Shown here piece after piece: positions 52,830 to 62,411 of a stretch of DNA of 64,000 nucleotides. Every line of letters starts with the position of its first letter. Position 1 is the first letter of the stretch. Under the pieces are notes generated by a model. That model ran no database searches. It was not told where the DNA came from and saw only the letters and a program-made list of their open reading frames with translations. The position numbers and the translations under genes are program-made. Source of the DNA: Pelagicoccus sp. SDUM812002 (lineage in GTDB: Bacteria > Verrucomicrobiota > Verrucomicrobiia > Opitutales > Opitutaceae); assembly GCF_031127835.1 (NCBI RefSeq), contig NZ_JARXHX010000005.1:186001-250000 (forward strand), written 5' to 3'.

Positions 52830-53633
52830 TTAGTACTCGTGAGAAAATGATCGAAGAAATTCTGTCCGGTCGCACGGTATGCCTGAACCATGTTTGCTCA
52901 ATCCAATAATGAATTCGCAACCGTCTGTAGGATAGCATTGGGTTTCTTTGAAATCCGACAGACCAAGCGAGTTCAGGTCATGGACTAATAAGCGGAATGA
53001 ATCTAACGTGAAGCACCATGAGTGCAGGTCTTGATAGTCCGATGCGGTCATTGACTCCCTCATCTTGATTTGCGCTTCAGCGGGTGAATGGATGAATTCT
53101 ATTTCTCCCGTTTCGCTCTCGTCCCATCCAAGTTTACCGCCTTTTGAAATGGCATTCAGATAGAACTCAGCGTTGGATCCCGGGCTGTGTCTCGTACGCT
53201 TCTCGTAGTGTGCGTCTATGATCCGAGACAAGCCAGTGATCGGGCGAAAGTGATCGAAGCAAAGACGTTTGTCGGGTATAGCAAGAGCTAGAACACCGCT
53301 AGGCTTCAAGAGTCCGCTGCAGTCTTTTAAGAAGGAAATGAAGTCAGGCGTGTGTTCCACAACGTGAGAGGCGATAATCCAATCAAAGTGATTTGTAGAT
53401 CCAATCAATTCGCGATAGGATTCTCCGTTCCATACATAATCTACATCTTCGATCTTTTCTAAATCAACACCGTGTCCGGTGTACTTTTCAATTAGCGTTG
53501 GTCTGTCCGCATGATCGATGACTTTAACATTGAACCCTTCGCTCTTCGGGGCGACTGGTGCATGGCAGGGGCCAATTTCTAGACCCTCACCTTTTGATTG
53601 GATCAGGCTAAGTATCTTCTGAGTCCGGTTCAT
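52830..53633 (-). CDS. Class I SAM-dependent methyltransferase, last gene of glycan operon
   Basis: 267 residues with motif I in GLEIGPCHAPV and motif IV in FDWIIASHVVEHTPDFISF, then a LALAIPDKRLCFDHFR loop. Its start overlaps the radical SAM gene stop by four bases, so translation is coupled. The GC content is lower than elsewhere. Likely acceptor: a surface sugar; unproven. Confidence 0.85.
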   Translation of the reverse strand: MNRTQKILSLIQSKGEGLEIGPCHAPVAPKSEGFNVKVIDHADRPTLIEKYTGHGVDLEKIEDVDYVWNGESYRELIGSTNHFDWIIASHVVEHTPDFISFLKDCSGLLKPSGVLALAIPDKRLCFDHFRPITGLSRIIDAHYEKRTRHSPGSNAEFYLNAISKGGKLGWDESETGEIEFIHSPAEAQIKMRESMTASDYQDLHSWCFTLDSFRLLVHDLNSLGLSDFKETQCYPTDGCEFIIGLSKHGSGIPCDRTEFLRSFSHEY

Positions 53634-54949
53634 GTCCTTGGCATTTCAAGCGGTTCCCTTTGCCAATCGCTATGCCTGCCGATTTGGGACGCTTCCCGTA
53701 ATTTTATAAAATACTCAGGGGACAAATTTTGCACATAATGTAGAAAGTCGTTCTCTGGGATTTTTTCGTGGCTTATCAGTCCGTCCCATCTCAGACGAAA
53801 GCTCAGTGGTTCGTCGGGAATCACTGCCTGGTTTGTGATAGGGTCTGCTATCCTGTAGTTTGTTGGACTGCATGTGCCGCCGAAAACGGCAGGCGAGGGT
53901 CTGTAGGTATCTGCGTCTTTAGCTTGCTCGAATGATTTATGAGTGTCGGGCAACGGGTCGAAGAACTCCACGTGATCCATGCCTAAAGACGTTTGGATCC
54001 TATCTTTCATGGCGTTCCATTTTTTAGAAGAAAGCAGATTTTTCTGCCCCCACTTTGCGATGTGAGGCTGGTAAAATATGAATCGTATTTCGTGGACGCC
54101 TGCAGGGAGTATATCTTTACATTTCTGTATAAGCGCGGGCATTTCGTGGACGTTATTTTCAAATACCATCGATATGTAACGAATCTTTGGGGCCTCTTCA
54201 TTCTGAATCATAAATGAAGATAAGCGAGAAAGGTTATCTAGAAACGTTTCCAAGCGCCCTCCCTTTCTCAAAGCGGCGAAACGTTCAGGATCCATTGAAT
54301 CGATAGAGATGCGAATACTATGAATGTTTGAACTTGCCAGAGCTTTGAGCATCTCGTCATCCATCTTCTTGCACAGATTTGTTGTGAAGCTGATTTTCTT
54401 TCGAAGACTCGGTGGAACGCTCTCTATAAGCCCCATGAGATTAGGATGAACGCTTGCTTCGTGCATGCAAGAGAGCCAGAACATGCCATCTGGCACTAGG
54501 GGTAAGAGTTTTGCCGCTTTCGAGAAAACGTCGTCTGACATCGATTTCATTCCTTTAACAAGAGCGTAGTCGGTTACGCAGAAAGGGCAGCGAAGGTTAC
54601 AATTGTTTGTTATGTCACCAGCTACGAGTGAAATAGGATATTCAAGCTCTAGCCTTCTACCGCTTTTTTCTAGTTTGAAATCACCTTCGATAGTTTGGCA
54701 CGATACCTTTATCTCACCTCTACTGGCTATGCGGTAGGGCACCTTTGTGTGAAACCCATACCTGCCGTCTCCAATGCCCGCTTTGGCGAGGTCCTCTCGG
54801 AGGTCATTTGCCAGAATGGTTTTTGTCCATCCATTTGAGAGCGATAGTTTTACGTGTAGTCGGGTTTTTGGCTCCTCTACCATGCGTGCCCACCCGAATA
54901 TTGATCCGTTACCGCTATGGTCGATGTGTCCTTCAAAGTTATTCGCCAT
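53630..54949 (-). CDS. Radical SAM enzyme with N-terminal carbohydrate-cluster beta module
   Basis: 439 residues. A beta-sandwich module at about 1-100 (GSIFGWARMVEEPKTRLHV, NDLREDLAKAGIGDGRYGF) of the kind fused to glycosyltransferases comes first. Then the radical SAM core: cluster ligands C117, C121 and C124 (CNLRCPFC), a HEASVHPNL strand and RISIDSMDPERF. The C-terminal end contains one Cys motif (GGTCSPTN) but not a full SPASM domain. It probably modifies a sugar or lipid of the surface glycan. AGGAGA precedes the ATG. Module fusion is seen; reaction unknown. Confidence 0.85.
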   Translation of the reverse strand: MANNFEGHIDHSGNGSIFGWARMVEEPKTRLHVKLSLSNGWTKTILANDLREDLAKAGIGDGRYGFHTKVPYRIASRGEIKVSCQTIEGDFKLEKSGRRLELEYPISLVAGDITNNCNLRCPFCVTDYALVKGMKSMSDDVFSKAAKLLPLVPDGMFWLSCMHEASVHPNLMGLIESVPPSLRKKISFTTNLCKKMDDEMLKALASSNIHSIRISIDSMDPERFAALRKGGRLETFLDNLSRLSSFMIQNEEAPKIRYISMVFENNVHEMPALIQKCKDILPAGVHEIRFIFYQPHIAKWGQKNLLSSKKWNAMKDRIQTSLGMDHVEFFDPLPDTHKSFEQAKDADTYRPSPAVFGGTCSPTNYRIADPITNQAVIPDEPLSFRLRWDGLISHEKIPENDFLHYVQNLSPEYFIKLREASQIGRHSDWQREPLEMPRT

Positions 54950-54961
54950 ATTGAAATTCTC

Positions 54962-55732
54962 CTAATTGTGCTCTTTTCTAGCTAATATCGAAACGGTAGC
55001 TGCCATTTCTTTTCGTGAAACTTCGTCGAGGTCCGTTGCGAAGGATTCTTCGCAAAGTACTTCGGGAGACTTCAGGAGTTCCGATATAGGTAGACTTAAA
55101 AACGTTTCTCTGGTTGAAGGGGGAAGGCAGTTTGCATATTTCGAAACGATCCATGACAGGGACCAAATCGGAGTACCGTATCTCGGGACCTCGTCTCTAA
55201 TTATTTTCATCTCTTTGGTGAGAAGTTGCTCTAACCCTTGTTGGGTCATGTTATAGAAGTGGGCAGGGTATCCGTGATAGGGTTGCATGAATGCGACATC
55301 TATCCAAATTAATCCACCCGGCTTCAGAACTCGTTGCATTTCTCGAGCTGCTTTCTCTGGATTCTTGACGTGTTCGAGGACCGCGAGCGAAATCACTAGC
55401 TCGAAGCTTTGGTTCTTGAATGGCAGTTCCTCGGCAATGCCGACAACATCCACTCCCGGGTAGGGGTGGATTTCGAAGTTGATTACATTTTTAAATTTTC
55501 TTTCACGGGATCCTGAACCGCAATCGAGAACCCAGCCGTCTTGTCGCTCTCTTATTAACTCTTCGAGCTCCGATGGGTAGTTATGGGAAGATGTAGACTC
55601 GGAGCTGATGTCATGCTTGTGAATAGATAGGAGATCAGTGCTACAATCGATATAGCTTTCCTTTAGCGTAAAGCTTTTATCCGGAGAGAGTAACTCGCAA
55701 ACTGAATTTAATTTTTCTAAAAGTGTATTCAT
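54962..55732 (-). CDS. Class I SAM-dependent methyltransferase
   Basis: 256 residues from the ATG at 55732; a TTG at 55753 would overlap the upstream gene. Motif I is WVLDCGSGSRERKF, then PFKNQSFELVISLAVLEHV and KPGGLIWIDVAFMQP, the methyltransferase-11 type core. Its stop is 12 bases before the radical SAM gene. Substrate unknown. Confidence 0.86.
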   Translation of the reverse strand: MNTLLEKLNSVCELLSPDKSFTLKESYIDCSTDLLSIHKHDISSESTSSHNYPSELEELIRERQDGWVLDCGSGSRERKFKNVINFEIHPYPGVDVVGIAEELPFKNQSFELVISLAVLEHVKNPEKAAREMQRVLKPGGLIWIDVAFMQPYHGYPAHFYNMTQQGLEQLLTKEMKIIRDEVPRYGTPIWSLSWIVSKYANCLPPSTRETFLSLPISELLKSPEVLCEESFATDLDEVSRKEMAATVSILARKEHN

Positions 55733-55739
55733 TCTATTT

Positions 55740-58277
55740 CTAAAGGCTCTCAACCGCTGCCGTGGCTACTACAATGATATGGCCATCTGATGGAGGAGAG
55801 ATTTCTACCCTAAAGCTTCCGCTTGGTAACTCATTTAAGATAGCTCGAGTGTCGGCAGAGGGAAGCGGTTGCTTCGAGTCTAGGAGCGCCCTGAGTGTTC
55901 GCCAGTGATGCGAATGGTCGATCCAAGATTTACTTTTTCCTAAATAGGCTCCGTTTTTTGACTTTAAATGAAGTTCAGCAGTGCCGTTTTCTCTGTTGTA
56001 TAATAGGTAATTGGCTGGTGAGGAGTTTTTCGTTTGAAATCTAACCTCAGTAGATTGAGCGCCGAATTTGGTTATACTCGCTTGATGGCTTTCTATCTTT
56101 ATTGGGTTTTGGGAGAGCTCAAGAGTGTCTGATTGTTTAGGTTTTCGAAATAAAAAGTAGCGCCCTGCTGGTAGGTCTAAGGTGTTCGAACGTGAATTCC
56201 ATGTGCTGAATGATTCGGTTTCGGAAGTGAGAGTGAGAAAGGCATCATCGTCATTGTTTTCGATCGAGAACGTGATTGTATCTGCTGATGCAATTTCGAA
56301 CGTAAGTTCATTTGCATTGGTTGAAAACTGCTTAATCCATCTTGGAGGGAGATTTTCGATTAAGGCGTGCCTTTTACCAGACAACTCTTGTGCTACGGCA
56401 TGTTTCTTTGCCGAAGCATCAAAGGTATTTTCAACATATCGCGTTTCAGGAGGGAGAGCAAAATTAGGATTCCAAGGCTCTGGATCTTTCGGGGCGCATC
56501 TGAAATTAGGAGACCTCGATTCTTGATTACCTAATATGTTATTTTCAAAAGTGAGGTTGCCGTATGGACTGCAACCTCCCCAGTCTGGCACGTACATTGC
56601 TTTTTGGTCATAGTAGTTTTCTAATTCTCTTAAATTGTTATAGGTTGTATTGCTCGATATTGTTATCCATCGACTACCTCCGTCACTGTAGAGAATGTTT
56701 CCTATGCCTCCCTGATTATGAACGATATTATCTCTTATCTGTAGCCCGCCTTCTATTCCTTTCGTGGGATTTGACTGAGGGCCGAGCGTGTATATGCCGC
56801 CGCCGTCATACATGCTGTAGAGATAATTGTGAACGTGGTTTCCTATGATTGAATTGCCTTCTACGGCTACGTCTTGGGAATCTAGACTGTTCCATCCCCA
56901 GCCGAGGGAAATTCCAGTGTAGGGAGCGTGGCAAATTTCGTTATTTACAATCTCGACCTGAGAGGCGAATCCAACAAATATTCCGACGCCACCATGGTAT
57001 ACGGATGCAGGTTTATGTATCCAGGAATTGGAAACCTTGACTTGTCGGGTTTGTTCTTCGGCAGTGATTGCGACGCTGTTTTCAATGGACCCTATTACGA
57101 TAGCGCTCCCTGCAATGTCTAAAAAATTGCATCGTTCTATGCTGATCTTGTTTGATCGATCGAAAATGCCTAACCCCCAACCACCTAGTTGAGTAAACGT
57201 GCAATTAACTATTTCGATCATTGAGCTCTCGAAGATCCCAACTGCTTCAGTGGGGTGTCCAGTTTTTCCGATTTGTTCAAAATTCGCTTGGCCCTCGTTG
57301 AAACCGAAAGTTTTTACCGGAAGTTGCCATGTTGTGTGGGAGAACTTCAATCCATCTAGCTTAATTCCAGAAGCTCCCTTAATTTGGAGTAGAGTCTCGA
57401 GTTTTCCGACAACGACGTCATCGTCCTCCAAATCAAAGTCAGTTGTAGGTATGATTGATATGCCGCTATCTCCATTGTACCATTCGCCAGGGGAATCTAA
57501 CAACTCTCTTGCCCCCTCTATGTGGGTGAACTTAGGCATCAGCGCGTTGAGTCTGCTCGTGGATTCTTCGGCCCAGGGAGTGTTGATGATACTCCATCCA
57601 GGCTCTGCAAAAGTGATTTGGCTTTGGGCAATGGAATCAATACCAATTCTCTTTTCCCACCAAGCACATCGAAATACGAATTCGACTTCTTCAGGATTCT
57701 TCCAATCTGCTATTGGTGTTGTTTCTCCTGTGTGATCAATGATAGCTATTTTCGGCTCCATTGATACGACACTGGAGGGATCGTTCGTGTCGCTTTTTTC
57801 TAACCCAGGGATTGCTGAGAATTTGTTATGCCAAGCGGAGTATGTGATTGATCGAGCGCGTATCGCTCGTGAATTACCGATGTATAGGTCTCTAGAATTT
57901 TTAAGAGTCGGGTCGAGGTCGGTCGAGTACGTCAATACGTTATTCTTCTCATTTTTTGGATTTTTCAGTCTAGTACCACCGCTGACGATAGCTTTACCGG
58001 GAGTTTCAGCCCTGATCAAGAGTTTGGGTGAAGATTGTCGTTGGATTGATAGGGTTATGGTTTCCAAGAGTTCATAAGTACCGTCGGTCAGTATTATTTC
58101 GTCTACCTCTCCTATTTCTGCTCTCCGTATCGCCTCAAGAATGGTGTAGGGTTTGATTCTTGTGCCCTCAGCTTTTGGGGACCCATTGGGGCTTACATAT
58201 ACACTAGCAGTTGCGTACCCTTTAGGAGTCAGGCAAAGTGTTAGCAGTATTGTGACGGTTAAGACGAGCAGTTGCAT
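55740..58277 (-). CDS. Secreted right-handed parallel beta-helix protein
   Basis: 845 residues with a signal peptide (LVLTVTILLTLCLTPKGYA). Residues 26-100 begin a DUF1565-like start (VYVSPNGSPKAEGTRIKPY). From about 330 to 560 comes a right-handed beta-helix with repeated NxI/VxxN turns (IEIVNCTFTQLGGWGLGIF and VEIVNNEICHAPYTGISLGW), as in pectate lyase-like folds. The last 200 residues are a beta domain. It is probably an exported enzyme or binding protein acting on the polysaccharide made by its operon; lyase or epimerase activity cannot be read. It overlaps the glycosyltransferase gene end by 19 bases. Confidence 0.86.
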   Translation of the reverse strand: MQLLVLTVTILLTLCLTPKGYATASVYVSPNGSPKAEGTRIKPYTILEAIRRAEIGEVDEIILTDGTYELLETITLSIQRQSSPKLLIRAETPGKAIVSGGTRLKNPKNEKNNVLTYSTDLDPTLKNSRDLYIGNSRAIRARSITYSAWHNKFSAIPGLEKSDTNDPSSVVSMEPKIAIIDHTGETTPIADWKNPEEVEFVFRCAWWEKRIGIDSIAQSQITFAEPGWSIINTPWAEESTSRLNALMPKFTHIEGARELLDSPGEWYNGDSGISIIPTTDFDLEDDDVVVGKLETLLQIKGASGIKLDGLKFSHTTWQLPVKTFGFNEGQANFEQIGKTGHPTEAVGIFESSMIEIVNCTFTQLGGWGLGIFDRSNKISIERCNFLDIAGSAIVIGSIENSVAITAEEQTRQVKVSNSWIHKPASVYHGGVGIFVGFASQVEIVNNEICHAPYTGISLGWGWNSLDSQDVAVEGNSIIGNHVHNYLYSMYDGGGIYTLGPQSNPTKGIEGGLQIRDNIVHNQGGIGNILYSDGGSRWITISSNTTYNNLRELENYYDQKAMYVPDWGGCSPYGNLTFENNILGNQESRSPNFRCAPKDPEPWNPNFALPPETRYVENTFDASAKKHAVAQELSGKRHALIENLPPRWIKQFSTNANELTFEIASADTITFSIENNDDDAFLTLTSETESFSTWNSRSNTLDLPAGRYFLFRKPKQSDTLELSQNPIKIESHQASITKFGAQSTEVRFQTKNSSPANYLLYNRENGTAELHLKSKNGAYLGKSKSWIDHSHHWRTLRALLDSKQPLPSADTRAILNELPSGSFRVEISPPSDGHIIVVATAAVESL

Positions 58278-61200
58278 GTGAACTCCTGTTTTTGGTAAGT
58301 AGATTTTGGGTACGAATAGCTAAAGTCTTCGCGTTCACAGGTAAAGTTTGGGTTGTAGTACGGGTCACGCTTTATTTGGCTCCCCCATTTCGACTCCATG
58401 AATTGAGCTTCGCGCTGAAACCTATGGCTCCCGTGGGCGTCGCTAGTTGGAGAACCCCTGCTTTCGGATTCCTTGTGTATAAGCAAAGCGAATGGAGTAA
58501 CGATAGTTCGGAGATTCGCTTGTCCGACTCGGAGGCAAAAATCTACATCGTTGTAAGATATGGGGAGGTTGATTTCGTCGAGACCCCCTACGGCCTTCCA
58601 AGTCGCTTTTCTGAACATCATGCAAGCCCCAGTTGTGGCGGAGTATCCACTGACTAAATGGGCACGATGAATGTGACCATCGTCGGTACGGTGCAGGTAT
58701 TTAAATGCGTGTGCGGCAATGCCGCCAACTCCCATGATAACTCCTCCGTGTTGTACATGGTCATGAGGAAATAGGAGTTTTGCTCCTACGACTCCGATTT
58801 CTTTGCGATGGGCGTGCTGCACCAACTCCCTCAACCAACCTGAGTTGATTACTTCGGTGTCATTGTTGAGTAAGCAGATGAGGTCTGATTCGCAGGTTTC
58901 TATTGCACGGTTGTTAATCCTAGAGTAGTTGAAATCTCCTTTGTCAGTTATGATGCGAATGGAACTTAACCGCTTTAGGTTAGAGAAGTATGAAAGTGTA
59001 TCAGGCTGTTTTGAGTCGTTATCTACGATAACGATTTCATAGTTGTCGTAGATTGTTTTCTCGATGATGCTGTCAATGCACGGTTTGAGTAAGTCTAACC
59101 TGTCTTTAGTAGGGATTACAATACAGACTTTCGGCGACGGGTTAGGAATGGCATAGTTTACCTTCCAGTCTATATTGTCTACGCTTTCCAAGGTTGCAGT
59201 GACGCCGATTCGTTCTAGGTGTGACTCGATTGCACGTTTTTGAGCGTCACTAGCATAGCCTTTCTGGTCTAAGCTGTGGGCGGTGGATCCTTCGATATTC
59301 CTCCAATGATACAGAATCTCCGGGATGTGGAAGATTTGTTGGGGATTTATCAATTCAATCGTTCGTAGTGCGAGATCCCAATCTTGAGCGCCTTCGAACC
59401 CTTTTCTGAAGCCTCCCACTTTTTCGAAGCATTCCCTGTGATAGACGCCTAGGTGACTGATCATGTTGCAACCTAGAAACAAGTCGTAGTTCCAGTCGCT
59501 CTTAAAGTGAGGACCGTGCCTTAGCCCGTTTTCATCTATCTTATCTTCATCCGAATAGATTAACTTTGCGGATGGGTTTTCTAATATGCACTCAGCCACT
59601 CGCATGAGCGCGTGTGGTGCGAGCTCGTCGTCATGGTCGAGCAGGGCTATGAAATCACCGCTAGCGAGCGTAAAAGCCGAGTTTGTGGCAAGTGAGATGT
59701 GTCCGTTAACCTCCCTGAAAATTGCCCTTATTCGGTTATCCTTCGCGAGATAGCGTTTGATTAATTTTCGTACATGCGGCAGGTCAGATGCATCGTCGGC
59801 AATACATAATTCCCAGTTGGTATAGGTTTGCCTCAGAACCGAGTTGATACACTTCTCTAGCCATTTTTCGGCTACGTTGTAAACAGGCAGAAGGACAGAT
59901 ATCCTCGGCTGCTCCTTAGGATCGATAGGTGAAGGCGAATCTAGGATATTCTGGATACGCAATTTGTCCGCTCGTACGAAAAGATAGTATTCTTTGTGAA
60001 GAGAGGGGTGGTTTGCAGGTAGGAGTTGGTCCTTCTCCACTTCCTCATCTGATTTCGAAACCGGCTGTTGAGGGGGTAGAAATGCCTGTTTGTCGAAGAA
60101 GCGACGTCTGAGTGCTCTCAAGGGAGACGTCGCTTTCCAGGAGAAAGAAGCCTGCATTCTTCGCACCCGGTCTTTTTGTTCGGCAAGTTGGGCAAGGGTT
60201 GCGCCGAGCTGGTCCTCTATTTCGTTACAACGTCGGGTTAGTTCGTGAGATGTTTCCTTCTCGTTTGATAGCTGCTGTTTTAGTGTGGCTATCTCCTCCA
60301 TTGTTCGAGGGTCTGAATTGTCAGCTTTTGAGGGGGCGTATAATTCTGGCTTTCTCGAACTTGCATCGGAGTCCTTGATCTCTTGGTAGAATTCGATCAG
60401 GTTTCTGACGTTCGGAGACGGTGAAAAGGTTTCTTCGGCGTAATGGCTTGCGGCGGCGGAAAGTGATTCTCTCGCTTTATGGTCAGAAAATAGTTCCATC
60501 GCTCGTTCTGCGATTTCCGATGGTGAGCTTTCTTCGAGGTAAGAGCAGAATGTTGGACCAGAGTATCCACTAGGGGCGTACATCGAAGGGATGATGCAGG
60601 GGGTCCCGGACGCCAGAAACTCTGGTATTTTGCATGGGAATCGGTCTTCGTTGAACGCGTTCCTTTTTCCAGGCTGAACTAGGATGTCTGCCATCTGGAG
60701 TAGGGCTCGGACGTCTTTTTTGGCGACGTAGCCGAGGTCGATGCAGATCTCTTCAAGCGGAAAGGAGAAACTGCCGCGGAGGTCCGGACAGCTCGGCCCT
60801 GTTTTTATGAGGCGACAAGGAGTCCCTCTATCGTTGATGATCTTTACGGCTAGGAAAAGGTCACGGATGTCAGAGCGGTTGCTCGACGTAACTCCTCCGG
60901 GGAACGCTATGACGTATTCGTTTTCCTTTATCTGGAGTTTCTCGCGCAACGCTTTCGCTTTCTCGGACGCGAGTGGCGGGTCGGTTTGCACGATAGGGCT
61001 GATCTCTCTGCAGAACTTTGGGACTGGAATGAGTTTCTTAAGGCTTGGGCGAAGAAGCGTGATGCCGTCGGCTTGAGAAAGGAATTCGCGATACAAAAGG
61101 GGGTGCGACAACAATTGATTCCAATCGGAATCTGGAAAGCTGAGGCACTTCTTCTGAAGTATCTCGATGGGACTTTGATAGGCGCTTTCTAGGATTTCTT

Positions 61201-61639
61201 CCTCGTTGTCCTCCAAGTGAACTACCAGCCGAGCAGCTGGATGGTGGCTAAGGTAGTTTTGGACGCTCTTCCGCACGATTTCGCGAGGTGTCCATGCGTG
61301 AATTATGTCAGCAGGTTTTGCGTCTCCGAAAAGCTCTATCCCTGCTGCCATCTCTCCGTGCGTGTAGTGTGCGAATAGCGGGGAATGAGACTGTAGCTCA
61401 GTAGCGCACTTCTCTCCATCGAGTATGACGGTGCATGAATGACCGAGGGCGCTCAGCTCATTTGCGTAAGGCCCTATGTGGTTCAGGCTGTTTGACCTGA
61501 GGTCTCCATAGTTGACGAATAGTACGTTCAAAGTAGCGGGAATTGATGGGAAAGCGGATGCTAGCGTCTCCTTGCGATTGTCTATGTGCAATGCCAATTG
61601 CCCCCCGTTGTCCATCCGTTTCGGGAAAGTTATGGACAA
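58259..61639 (-). CDS. Three-module glycosyltransferase (GT4 + GT2 + GT2)
   Basis: 1126 residues. An N-terminal GT4 half at about 36-425 has FPGGVTSSNRSDIRDLFLA and PEFLASGTPCIIPSMYAPS. A coiled coil spans about 450-505, ending in the usual linker SFSWKATSPLRALRR. The first GT2 domain at about 575-800 has ISVLLPVYNV, the DHDDE metal site and a late GFEGAQDWDLALR motif. The second, at about 835-1090, has VCIVIPTKDRLDLLKPCIDS, LLNNDTEV and YNDVDFCLR. It would build several linkages of a surface polysaccharide, perhaps an alternating repeat. First gene of the five-gene minus-strand operon, divergent from a GT2 gene. Confidence 0.92.
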   Translation of the reverse strand: MSITFPKRMDNGGQLALHIDNRKETLASAFPSIPATLNVLFVNYGDLRSNSLNHIGPYANELSALGHSCTVILDGEKCATELQSHSPLFAHYTHGEMAAGIELFGDAKPADIIHAWTPREIVRKSVQNYLSHHPAARLVVHLEDNEEEILESAYQSPIEILQKKCLSFPDSDWNQLLSHPLLYREFLSQADGITLLRPSLKKLIPVPKFCREISPIVQTDPPLASEKAKALREKLQIKENEYVIAFPGGVTSSNRSDIRDLFLAVKIINDRGTPCRLIKTGPSCPDLRGSFSFPLEEICIDLGYVAKKDVRALLQMADILVQPGKRNAFNEDRFPCKIPEFLASGTPCIIPSMYAPSGYSGPTFCSYLEESSPSEIAERAMELFSDHKARESLSAAASHYAEETFSPSPNVRNLIEFYQEIKDSDASSRKPELYAPSKADNSDPRTMEEIATLKQQLSNEKETSHELTRRCNEIEDQLGATLAQLAEQKDRVRRMQASFSWKATSPLRALRRRFFDKQAFLPPQQPVSKSDEEVEKDQLLPANHPSLHKEYYLFVRADKLRIQNILDSPSPIDPKEQPRISVLLPVYNVAEKWLEKCINSVLRQTYTNWELCIADDASDLPHVRKLIKRYLAKDNRIRAIFREVNGHISLATNSAFTLASGDFIALLDHDDELAPHALMRVAECILENPSAKLIYSDEDKIDENGLRHGPHFKSDWNYDLFLGCNMISHLGVYHRECFEKVGGFRKGFEGAQDWDLALRTIELINPQQIFHIPEILYHWRNIEGSTAHSLDQKGYASDAQKRAIESHLERIGVTATLESVDNIDWKVNYAIPNPSPKVCIVIPTKDRLDLLKPCIDSIIEKTIYDNYEIVIVDNDSKQPDTLSYFSNLKRLSSIRIITDKGDFNYSRINNRAIETCESDLICLLNNDTEVINSGWLRELVQHAHRKEIGVVGAKLLFPHDHVQHGGVIMGVGGIAAHAFKYLHRTDDGHIHRAHLVSGYSATTGACMMFRKATWKAVGGLDEINLPISYNDVDFCLRVGQANLRTIVTPFALLIHKESESRGSPTSDAHGSHRFQREAQFMESKWGSQIKRDPYYNPNFTCEREDFSYSYPKSTYQKQEFTCNCSS

Positions 61640-61711
61640 GGTGAGGGCAGCGGGTAAGGAAGGAGTGAACGCTCACGTTGCGGCGAATTCGGCCGGAAAC
61701 CTGCGACCCAC

Positions 61712-62401
61712 ATGCCGTTACTTTCAATCATCATTCCAGTTTTCAATGAGGTTTCGACGCTAGCCTCTGTTGTCGCGGCCATACGCGGATGCGGCCTCTG
61801 TGATCTTCAACTGGTGGTGGTGGACGATTATTCGACGGACGGAACTCGAGAGCTTTTGGACGAGGGGTTGAAGGGTGATATCGATGTGATCGTCATGCAT
61901 GAGGTGAACCGGGGGAAAGGGGCGGCCTTGAGGAGCGGAATTCAAGCGGCCACAGGTAAATATGTCGTTTTCCAAGATGCGGACCTCGAGTACGATCCGC
62001 GCGAGCTCGGGGCGATGCTTGAACTACTAGAAGCAGGCGAAGCCGATGTGATTTACGGCTCTCGCTTCCTGCACCCTGATATCAAGTCGATCAGTCCCTT
62101 CTGGCATCGGACCGTGAATGCCGGCCTGACGATGTATTCAAATTTTTACACAGGGTTGAAGCTCACGGACATGGAAACGTGCTATAAAATGTTTCCTAAG
62201 GCTGTGCTCGACGAAATGGAGCTCACAGAGGATCGTTTCGGGGTAGAGCCTGAAATCACCGCGAAGGCGGCGGCGATGGATTTGACCTTCATGGAAGTTC
62301 CGATCACCTACGCTCGTCGCACCTTCGATGATGGGAAGAAAATTGGGGCTCGAGATGGGTTTCGCGCGTTGTACGTGATTTCCAAGTACGCGTTTGTATA
62401 G
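61712..62401 (+). CDS. GT2-family glycosyltransferase (DPM1/GtrB-like)
   Basis: 229 residues, the size of dolichyl/undecaprenyl-phosphate sugar transferases without the membrane tail. It has SIIIPVFNEVSTLASVV, the VVDDYSTDGT loop, GKGAALRSGI and the DADLEYDP metal site. It probably loads a sugar onto a lipid phosphate carrier. It stands divergent from the large glycosyltransferase and convergent with the next gene. Confidence 0.92.
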   Translation: MPLLSIIIPVFNEVSTLASVVAAIRGCGLCDLQLVVVDDYSTDGTRELLDEGLKGDIDVIVMHEVNRGKGAALRSGIQAATGKYVVFQDADLEYDPRELGAMLELLEAGEADVIYGSRFLHPDIKSISPFWHRTVNAGLTMYSNFYTGLKLTDMETCYKMFPKAVLDEMELTEDRFGVEPEITAKAAAMDLTFMEVPITYARRTFDDGKKIGARDGFRALYVISKYAFV

Positions 62402-62411
62402 CGTTCTCTTA

